This document shows, one piece after another, positions 5,460 through 10,195 of a stretch of DNA of 10,195 nucleotides. Source of the stretch: CAZHTS01 sp964535315 (GTDB lineage: Bacteria; Chloroflexota; Anaerolineae; Anaerolineales; Anaerolineaceae); the NCBI GenBank assembly GCA_964535315.1, contig CAZHTS010000125.1, positions 1 through 10,195 on the forward strand, given 5' to 3'. Position 1 is the first letter of the stretch. Every line of letters starts with the position of its first letter. A program made the translations under genes and the position numbers. Under the pieces are notes generated by a model. The model did no database searches. It was not told where the DNA came from and saw nothing but the letters and a program-made list of their open reading frames with translations.

Positions 5460-7475
5460 CTAACGCTGCGCCAGACGGCGGCGCAGCCAGATGACCAGCA
5501 CAACAAGCAGCGCGATGACCAGGAAGCCGGCCAGAATACCGCCCAGCAGGCTTAACACCACCGAGAACAGCGAACCGCTTGTAACCTGTCCGGCGCTCTC
5601 GCCGGTGGGCGTGGTCGTAACGGTGAGCGTCACGGATACCTCGGGCGAGGGAGAGGGCGTGGGCACCACATCCGTTTCGCTGGACGTCGGCGAAATCGTC
5701 CCGTCGGGCGTCTGCTGCGTGGCGCGGGTACCGGTGCCGGTTGCGCTGGGCGTCGCGCTCGCTCCGGTGGGCGAAGGCGTCACCGTGCGCTGCGTGCCGG
5801 TCGCGGTGCGCGCCGCCGTAGCCAGGGTGCCCGTCCGGGTGCGCGTGGCGGTGCGGGTCGAAGTGCGATAGGGGATATACGAGGTCGGGCTGCGATAGAT
5901 GACGCTGGTCGACTGCTTGGTCTGGGTGCGCGTCAACGTCAGGGTGCGGGTGAGCGTCAGGGTGCGCGTCAGTGTGGGCGTAATGGTGGGCGTCAGCGAG
6001 GGCGTATGGGTCAGGGTCGGGGTGGCCGCGCCGATAGAAAACGATATCTGGTTCCAGATATTGTCAGGCTGCCCGGAATCGACCACGGTGATCTGCGCCG
6101 TGCCGATATAGCGGATGAGATCAGCCGGCACAGCAGCAATCAACTGCGAGTTGCTGACCGCCAGCGTGGAGAGTAACGTTTCGTTCCACATTACCCGGCT
6201 GGTGGCCGTAAAACCGGAACCCATCACATTTAAGGAAAAGGCCGGGTTACCCGCCACCGCCGAAGCGGGCGACAGAGAGGTGATTGCCTGATTGGTAACC
6301 ACAAACAACTTTGGGCTGGAAGGCACCGGCTGCGGCTGTGAGGGCTGGTTGTTGACGTACACTTCCACCCGCCGGGCATTGGCCAGCAGGCCGTCGGGCA
6401 CAATCGCCGCCAGTTCGGTAGAACTGACGTACATGGTGGACAGCGGCGTCCCGTCCCACACCACCACGGCATCCGTATCGAAATCGGCGCCCTTCAGGGT
6501 GAGGGCAAAACTATCGCTGCCCACCAGCGCACTGTCGGGGGTCATCAAACTGAGCGTGGACGTGTATACATAGAAATTTTTGGGGTCGGCCACCATGCCC
6601 GCGCCGGCAGGGTTGCGCACGGTAACAGAATAAATGCCCGCGCTGGATAAACGCCCCGAGGGCACCACGGCGGTCAATTGAGAGCAGCTTTGATAGGTGG
6701 TCGGTAATTCGACGCCGTTCCACCACACTTTGGCGTCGCTGGCAAAATTGGAACCGATCGCCACCACATCCAGGGCGCTGCTCCCTTGCCGGGCGCTAAA
6801 CGGGCTGAAACCGGTAATGAGCGGTTGGAGATTATTGATGCTGAACGTAACCGGAGTGGACTCGCCCCCGCCCGGTGCGGGGTTGAACACGAGCACTTCC
6901 ATATCACCGGCCAGGCGAAAAAACGAAGCGGGCAGGGATACCTTCAGCTGCGAAGCGCTGACAAACGTGGTGGTGAGATCACCGCCGTTCCAACGTACGA
7001 TAGAACTGCTCACAAAGTCGCTGCCGTTAATCGTCAACGTCAGGGCCGGAGAGCACAAATCCGCATCGCCGGGCGAAAGATTATTGATCACCGGTACGGG
7101 ATTTTTGATGGTAAACTGCGCTGCGCCGCTCGTTTCGGCTGCGGCGGTATTGAACACGGTCACGTTGATCGTACCGGAACTGGCGATCCGCGCCGCGGGA
7201 ACAAGGGCGGTGAGTTGAGTGGCGCCGACAAAAGTGGTCGTCAGGTCACTCCCACCCCAACGCACCACCGCATCGGCGGCGAAATCGCTGCCGTTGACCG
7301 TCAGGGTGAAGTCCGCGCCGCCGGCTACAGCCTCAGTTGGAGAGAGCGTGCTGATGGCGGGCGGCGCCGCCAGGGGCAGGAAGGGCGGCAAGGCCCGCCC
7401 CGCCGGGACGATTAAAACCACCGCTGCCAGCAAAAAAGTGAGTTGCTTCAATGTACGTTCAAACCAATGTCTCAT
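5460..7475 (-). CDS. Membrane-anchored surface protein with five IPT/TIG domains and a Thr/Arg-rich stalk
   Basis: A 671-residue secreted protein. The N-terminus is a signal peptide (RHWFERTLK, then a hydrophobic core to about residue 28). Five Ig-like IPT/TIG domains follow, near 38-125, 126-215, 217-305, 306-395 and 396-482. Each opens with a (I/L)xxLSP-type strand and carries a V-x-W-x-G...L-x-T...QL-x-A-x-VP core. Residues 483-636 form a low-complexity stalk of Thr, Pro, Ser and Arg, followed by one membrane helix (637-663) and a basic cytoplasmic tail (RRRLAQR). It is therefore anchored at its C-terminus and displays the TIG rod outside the cell; adhesion or a scaffold role is inferred. 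It has no LPXTG motif and no enzyme domain. The start at ATG 7475 is chosen because the signal peptide follows directly; 39 further codons upstream would overlap promoter and terminator. Convergent with the methyltransferase. Confidence 0.85.
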   Translation of the reverse strand: MRHWFERTLKQLTFLLAAVVLIVPAGRALPPFLPLAAPPAISTLSPTEAVAGGADFTLTVNGSDFAADAVVRWGGSDLTTTFVGATQLTALVPAARIASSGTINVTVFNTAAAETSGAAQFTIKNPVPVINNLSPGDADLCSPALTLTINGSDFVSSSIVRWNGGDLTTTFVSASQLKVSLPASFFRLAGDMEVLVFNPAPGGGESTPVTFSINNLQPLITGFSPFSARQGSSALDVVAIGSNFASDAKVWWNGVELPTTYQSCSQLTAVVPSGRLSSAGIYSVTVRNPAGAGMVADPKNFYVYTSTLSLMTPDSALVGSDSFALTLKGADFDTDAVVVWDGTPLSTMYVSSTELAAIVPDGLLANARRVEVYVNNQPSQPQPVPSSPKLFVVTNQAITSLSPASAVAGNPAFSLNVMGSGFTATSRVMWNETLLSTLAVSNSQLIAAVPADLIRYIGTAQITVVDSGQPDNIWNQISFSIGAATPTLTHTPSLTPTITPTLTRTLTLTRTLTLTRTQTKQSTSVIYRSPTSYIPYRTSTRTATRTRTGTLATAARTATGTQRTVTPSPTGASATPSATGTGTRATQQTPDGTISPTSSETDVVPTPSPSPEVSVTLTVTTTPTGESAGQVTSGSLFSVVLSLLGGILAGFLVIALLVVLVIWLRRRLAQR
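5465..5487 (-). terminator. Weak hairpin at the 3' end of the TIG protein gene
   Basis: GCTGCGCC and GGCGCAGC pair perfectly over 8 bp around a 7-base loop, inside the last codons of the TIG gene. On the minus strand a pyrimidine-rich stretch (CCCTCTCTTTTC) follows after about 5 nt. It may help terminate that transcript, but the U-run is interrupted and displaced. No T-run follows on the plus strand, so it does not explain the end of the methyltransferase transcript. Confidence 0.25.
5926..5979 (-). repeat. Three degenerate 18-bp tandem units coding for the TIG protein stalk
   Basis: Three successive 18-bp units (5926-5943, 5944-5961, 5962-5979) each code for six residues of the pattern (L/P)T-LTRT, giving PTLTRT-LTLTRT-LTLTRT in the stalk (about residues 500-517). 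Base changes between units are mostly silent. The array is in frame, so gain or loss of a unit would change stalk length without breaking the gene. Confidence 0.7.
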
Positions 7476-7481
7476 TCCCTC

Positions 7482-7509
7482 ATTATACCCGATTGGCCAA
7501 CACCCGCAA
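7482..7509 (-). promoter_or_regulatory. Promoter of the TIG protein gene, suggesting a leaderless mRNA
   Basis: On the minus strand a perfect TATAAT (complement of 7482-7487) lies 16 bp from TTGCGG (complement of 7504-7509), a -35 matching three of six bases. Only six bases, GAGGGA, separate the -10 from the ATG at 7475, so transcription would begin at or next to the start codon. The promoter lies just downstream of the ABC operon terminator, which fits an independent transcription unit. Confidence 0.5.
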
Positions 7510-7532
7510 CACGGTTGGCGAGGCAGACAAGT

Positions 7533-7571
7533 ATATAAAAGAAAGGGGCCGCCCGATTTTTTGGACGGCCC
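7533..7571 (-). terminator. Intrinsic terminator of the amino acid ABC transporter operon
   Basis: On the minus strand GGGCCGTCC and GGGCGGCCC form a 9-bp stem with one mismatch around an 8-base loop, followed by the T-rich tail CTTTCTTTTATATAC. It lies about 25 bp past the stop of the ATPase gene and before the TIG gene promoter. The stem arms on the plus strand are 7546-7554 and 7563-7571. Confidence 0.8.
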
Positions 7572-7594
7572 GTATTCCCAAAGAACTCGCAACG

Positions 7595-8323
7595 TTATAA
7601 CACTTTGCTGAGGAACAACTTGGTGCGCTCGTGTTTCGGATTGGTAAACAGAACCTCCGGCGGCGCTTCCTCGATGATCTGCCCGCCGTCCATCAAAATC
7701 GCCCGGTCGGCGGCGGCGCGCGCAAACCCCATTTCGTGCGAAACCACCACCATCGTCATGCCCTCTTTGGCCAGATTGAGCATGACATCCAACACCTCCT
7801 GGATCATTTCTGGATCCAGGGCGCTGGTGGGCTCGTCGAACAACATGATCTTGGGCTGCATGGCCAGCGCCCGGGCAATGGCTACGCGCTGCTGCTGCCC
7901 ACCCGAAAGCTGCCCGGGGAAGGCGTGCGCCTTCTCGGGAATACCGACCTTTTCCAGCAAGTCCTGCGCCACCTTTTCGGCGTCGTTGCGCTTGCGCTTG
8001 CGCACCACCAACGGAGCCAGCAGAATGTTATCCAGCACCGAGAGGTGAGGAAACAGGTTGAACTGCTGAAAGACCATGCCCACTTCGGTGCGCACGGCGT
8101 TAATGTTGGCGGCGCTATCCAGCGGAATGCCATCCACCACAATCTTACCCTGATCGAACTCTTCCAGGCGGTTGATGCAGCGCAGCATGGTGGACTTGCC
8201 CGAGCCAGAGGGGCCAATCACCATCACAACCTCGCCGCGGTGCACATCCAGGTTCACCCCTTTGAGGGCATGAACGTGCCCAAAATACTTATGCACATTT
8301 TCAATGTGAATGATCGGTTCCAT
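7595..8323 (-). CDS. Polar amino acid ABC transporter ATP-binding protein (GlnQ-like)
   Basis: A 242-residue cytosolic ATPase of the polar amino acid uptake family, of standard length and complete. The motifs in order are Walker A GPSGSGKST (37-45), Q-loop FQQFNLFPH (85-93), ABC signature LSGGQQQR (139-146), Walker B IMLFDEP (159-165), D-loop SALD (167-170) and the switch His in SHEMGFA (H196). FNLFPHLSVLDNI is characteristic of the GlnQ/HisP group. As a dimer it hydrolyses ATP to drive the permease encoded just upstream. The ATG at 8323 is 4 bp after the permease stop, and GAGAGGTGA overlapping that stop serves as ribosome site, so translation is probably coupled. It is the last gene of the operon, with an intrinsic terminator following. 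GlnQ-like describes the family, not a proven glutamine specificity. Confidence 0.95.
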   Translation of the reverse strand: MEPIIHIENVHKYFGHVHALKGVNLDVHRGEVVMVIGPSGSGKSTMLRCINRLEEFDQGKIVVDGIPLDSAANINAVRTEVGMVFQQFNLFPHLSVLDNILLAPLVVRKRKRNDAEKVAQDLLEKVGIPEKAHAFPGQLSGGQQQRVAIARALAMQPKIMLFDEPTSALDPEMIQEVLDVMLNLAKEGMTMVVVSHEMGFARAAADRAILMDGGQIIEEAPPEVLFTNPKHERTKLFLSKVL

Positions 8324-8327
8324 GCGC

Positions 8328-9161
8328 TCACCTCTCCATGCGTGTCTTGCGCTCGATCCAGGTCACCACCCGGGCGCTAAACAGGGTCAACACCAGGTAC
8401 AACAACCCAATCATCACCCACGTTTCAATGGGCAAAAAGCTGGAGGCCATAAATTCACGCCCACGTTTGGTGATATCCGCCACCGCCACCACGCTGACCA
8501 GCGAAGAATCTTTGAGCAGGGAAATAAATTCGTTGCCCACCGGCGGAAGGATGACGCGCACGGCCTGCGGCAGGATGACGTGGCGCATGGCCTGCACGTA
8601 GGTCATCCCCAGGCTGCGCGCCGCCTCCATCTGGCCTTTATGAATGCTCTGGATGCCGGCCCGGTAGACCTCGCTCATATAGGCGCCGTAGCAAAAGGCC
8701 AGGCCCAGGATGGCCATCGCCAGTGGGTCGGCCAGATAGCGCTTCATCGGCTCGTAATTGAGCCATGTACCCAACCCCTGGATAACCGAAGGAAAGGCAA
8801 AATACCAGAACAATAACTGCACCAGCAAGGGGATGCCGCGCACAATTTCAACGTACAGGGTGGCAATTCCCCGCAGCAGCGGGTTACGCGAGATGCGCCC
8901 CAGTCCGCCGATCAGGCCGACGATCAACACCGCCACAAAGGAAATGAAGGTCGTCACGACGGTGACTTTAATGCCATCCGAGACAAAGGTGACGATACGC
9001 TGGTAGGGGTCGGGCCTGGCAAGGACCAGCACTGCGATCAGGAACAGTACTCCAAAAACCAGGAACCACCAGCGGTCAAAGGCTTCGGAGGGCTTGACCA
9101 CCGGGTTGTGAACCGAAATTGCATCAGGAATCGCTTCTGGTTGTGTCTTGGGTTTATCCAT
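8328..9161 (-). CDS. Polar amino acid ABC transporter permease (HEAA family)
   Basis: A 277-residue inner-membrane permease for polar amino acids (His/Glu/Gln/Arg/opine subfamily). Residues 1-29 are a polar cytoplasmic extension, then a first helix (31-48), followed by the core transport helices near 64-88, 103-127, 147-167, 208-230 and 245-265. The subfamily signature YVEIVRGIPLLVQLLF is at 103-118. The EAA loop that docks on the ATPase is EAARSLGMTYVQAMRHVILP (179-198), and the conserved LLKDSSLVSVVAV follows at 215-227. Only one permease gene is present, so the channel is expected to be a homodimer. The ATG at 9161 has CAGGCGAG about 9 nt upstream. It is separated from the binding protein gene by 64 bp holding a strong hairpin, and from the ATPase gene by 4 bp. 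Confidence 0.93.
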   Translation of the reverse strand: MDKPKTQPEAIPDAISVHNPVVKPSEAFDRWWFLVFGVLFLIAVLVLARPDPYQRIVTFVSDGIKVTVVTTFISFVAVLIVGLIGGLGRISRNPLLRGIATLYVEIVRGIPLLVQLLFWYFAFPSVIQGLGTWLNYEPMKRYLADPLAMAILGLAFCYGAYMSEVYRAGIQSIHKGQMEAARSLGMTYVQAMRHVILPQAVRVILPPVGNEFISLLKDSSLVSVVAVADITKRGREFMASSFLPIETWVMIGLLYLVLTLFSARVVTWIERKTRMER

Positions 9162-9180
9162 GATGAACTCGCCTGGAATT

Positions 9181-9206
9181 CTGCGAGGCCCTTACGGGCC
9201 TCGCAG
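9181..9206 (-). promoter_or_regulatory. Intercistronic hairpin between binding-protein and permease genes
   Basis: A perfect inverted repeat with 11-bp arms (CTGCGAGGCCC and its complement) and a 4-base loop, GC-rich and very stable. In the operon mRNA it lies 20 nt after the binding-protein stop and about 20 nt before the permease start. No T-run follows on the minus strand, so full termination is unlikely. In many binding-protein operons such a hairpin protects the upstream message from 3' exonucleases and lets the lipoprotein be made in excess over the membrane subunits. That role is inferred here. Confidence 0.7.
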
Positions 9207-9225
9207 CTAAATAAATCTCAACCGG

Positions 9226-10083
9226 TTATTTTCCCAACAGCCATTTTTCTTCAAGGGCCTTGATCGTACCGTCCTTCTGGGCGGCAGCCAATCCCTCATT
9301 AATCTTGGCCTGGAGTTCGGGTTTGGTCTTGCAAATGGCCACCCCGTACGACTCGCTGGTGAAGACGTTGCCGACCGTTTCCAGCTTCTCGGCGTTCTTG
9401 GAGACGTAATTGCTGGCAATCGGATTGTCGACCACGACCGCATCGATCTGGCCCTGGGCCAGATCCAGGAAAGCGAATTCGTAGTTATCGTAGGTCTTGA
9501 GCTTGGCGCCCTCGATCTTGGTCACTTCCTCGGCGCCGGTGGTACCCAGCTGCGCCCCGATGGTCTTACCCTTCAGGTCGGCCGAACCCTTGATCGAGGT
9601 ATCGCCCTTGCGCACCACAACCGTCTGGCCCGCCAGGGTGTAGGGCTCAGAGAAGAGCATCTGCTGCTTGCGCTCGTCGGTGATGGTGATGGCGGCGATG
9701 GCAGCGTCGTACTGGCACTGCGCCATACCGGCCAACATGGCGTCAAAACCGGTGTTGATGACCTCGACCTCAAACCCGCCCTTCTGGGCAATGGCTTTGA
9801 TCAGTTCGATGTCAAACCCGGTGACCTCTTTGGTCTTCTCATCCACGAACTCGAACGGGGCAAACTCGGCGTTGGTCGCCACGCGCACCTTGACAATTTC
9901 AGCCTTGGTGGGTTCGGGGACTTTGGTGGGTTCAGGAGCTTTGGTCGGCTCGGCGGCCTTGGTCGGCTCAGCCGGCTTGGGCTGCTCGGCGGCTGGGGCC
10001 GGCTGGGCAGCGGGCGCGCAGGCAGCCAACACCAGACTCATCGTGACCAGAATGGTCACAGCTAGCAAGGAAATACGTTTCAC
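9226..10083 (-). CDS. Polar amino acid ABC transporter substrate-binding lipoprotein (SBP_bac_3)
   Basis: A 285-residue lipoprotein that captures an amino acid outside the membrane and hands it to the permease. It has a basic start (VKRIS), a hydrophobic core and a lipobox LAAC with the lipid-bearing Cys at residue 22. A spacer of Ala, Pro and repeated EPTK units runs from 23 to about 62, and the family 3 binding domain fills the rest: EFAPFEFVD, GFDIELIKAIA, ITITDER (R138, the usual carboxylate-binding Arg), SEPYTLAGQ, GTTGAEE and AVVVDNP (D219, the usual amino-group contact). Ligand type is a polar amino acid; the exact one is not readable. Start choice: GTG at 10083 has the strong GGAGGA about 6 nt upstream, whereas the ATG at 10095 overlaps that site. 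It is the first gene of the operon. Confidence 0.93.
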   Translation of the reverse strand: MKRISLLAVTILVTMSLVLAACAPAAQPAPAAEQPKPAEPTKAAEPTKAPEPTKVPEPTKAEIVKVRVATNAEFAPFEFVDEKTKEVTGFDIELIKAIAQKGGFEVEVINTGFDAMLAGMAQCQYDAAIAAITITDERKQQMLFSEPYTLAGQTVVVRKGDTSIKGSADLKGKTIGAQLGTTGAEEVTKIEGAKLKTYDNYEFAFLDLAQGQIDAVVVDNPIASNYVSKNAEKLETVGNVFTSESYGVAICKTKPELQAKINEGLAAAQKDGTIKALEEKWLLGK

Positions 10084-10162
10084 TTCTTCCTCCATACAAA
10101 ATAGATTGGAAAATTGGGGAACCGGAAGGTCTCCGTTATCACAAACGAGTAGAGACAGTATG

Positions 10163-10171
10163 ATTATACCA
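10163..10171 (-). promoter_or_regulatory. Extended -10 promoter of the amino acid transporter operon
   Basis: On the minus strand TGGTATAAT is a perfect extended -10 (TATAAT is the complement of 10163-10168). A TTGATA lies upstream but only 12 bp away, too close for a -35, so this looks like an extended -10 promoter. Transcription would start near 10156, giving a leader of about 70 nt. I see no convincing regulator dyad or riboswitch fold in that leader. Confidence 0.6.
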
Positions 10172-10195
10172 TAGCCGTTCTATCAACTTTTTATA

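Noticed and set aside
5926..6020. Tandem repeats that might look like a CRISPR array or regulatory repeat cluster
   Set aside because: The units are contiguous with no spacers, in frame, and code for the Thr/Arg stalk of the TIG protein; no cas genes are near.
7631..8380. A 249-codon plus-strand open frame opposite the ABC ATPase gene
   Set aside because: It is the His/Gln-rich antisense of a gene with every ABC motif present.
9900..9990. Repetitive DNA at the start of the binding protein gene
   Set aside because: It codes for the EPTK spacer between lipidated Cys and binding domain, a common flexible linker, and needs no separate explanation.
10163..10187. TTGATA as a -35 partner for the TATAAT of the transporter operon
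   Set aside because: The spacing is only 12 bp. The TGG directly before TATAAT explains the promoter better as an extended -10 type.
1..10195. Signs of mobile elements, toxin-antitoxin or defence genes
   Set aside because: No transposase, integrase, nuclease or toxin motif was found in any recognised gene, and no terminal inverted repeats or target duplications apart from the assembly duplicate in plsY.

Overview
The window looks like chromosomal DNA of a Chloroflexota bacterium, probably of the Anaerolineae type. This rests on style rather than on a marker gene: moderately high GC, a surface protein with a long Thr-rich stalk, a lipoprotein with a Pro/Lys/Thr spacer, and extended -10 promoters. 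There is no rRNA, tRNA, CRISPR array, phage gene or transposase. Ten protein genes fill almost all of the sequence.

Layout. (1) 205-2381, plus strand: a polytopic membrane protein of unknown function, a JAMM/MPN-type metallopeptidase and the glycerol-3-phosphate acyltransferase PlsY, probably one operon. plsY is interrupted by 100 Ns flanked by two identical 55-bp copies; this is an unmerged contig overlap, and collapsing it restores a 240-residue protein. (2) 2386-3249, minus strand: an MBL-fold hydrolase convergent with plsY. The two stop codons lie in the arms of one perfect palindrome. (3) 3435-5449, plus strand: an MFS transporter and a SAM-dependent methyltransferase 5 bp apart, divergent from the hydrolase across a 185-bp promoter region. 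(4) 5460-7475, minus strand: a secreted, membrane-anchored protein with five IPT/TIG domains and a Thr/Arg-rich stalk, possibly made from a leaderless mRNA. (5) 7595-10083, minus strand: a complete polar amino acid ABC importer in the order binding lipoprotein, permease, ATPase. It has an extended -10 promoter upstream, a strong hairpin after the binding-protein gene and an intrinsic terminator at the end.

Functional picture. The importer is self-contained: the lipoprotein captures a polar amino acid outside the membrane, a permease homodimer passes it through, and the GlnQ-like ATPase drives transport. PlsY starts membrane phospholipid synthesis. The other genes are accessory or general-purpose, and the sequence does not tie them into one pathway.

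I do not see a convincing undescribed system here. The most interesting points are the assembly artefact in plsY, the palindrome carrying both stop codons, the intercistronic hairpin in the importer operon, the possible leaderless start of the TIG protein and that protein's Arg-Thr stalk.
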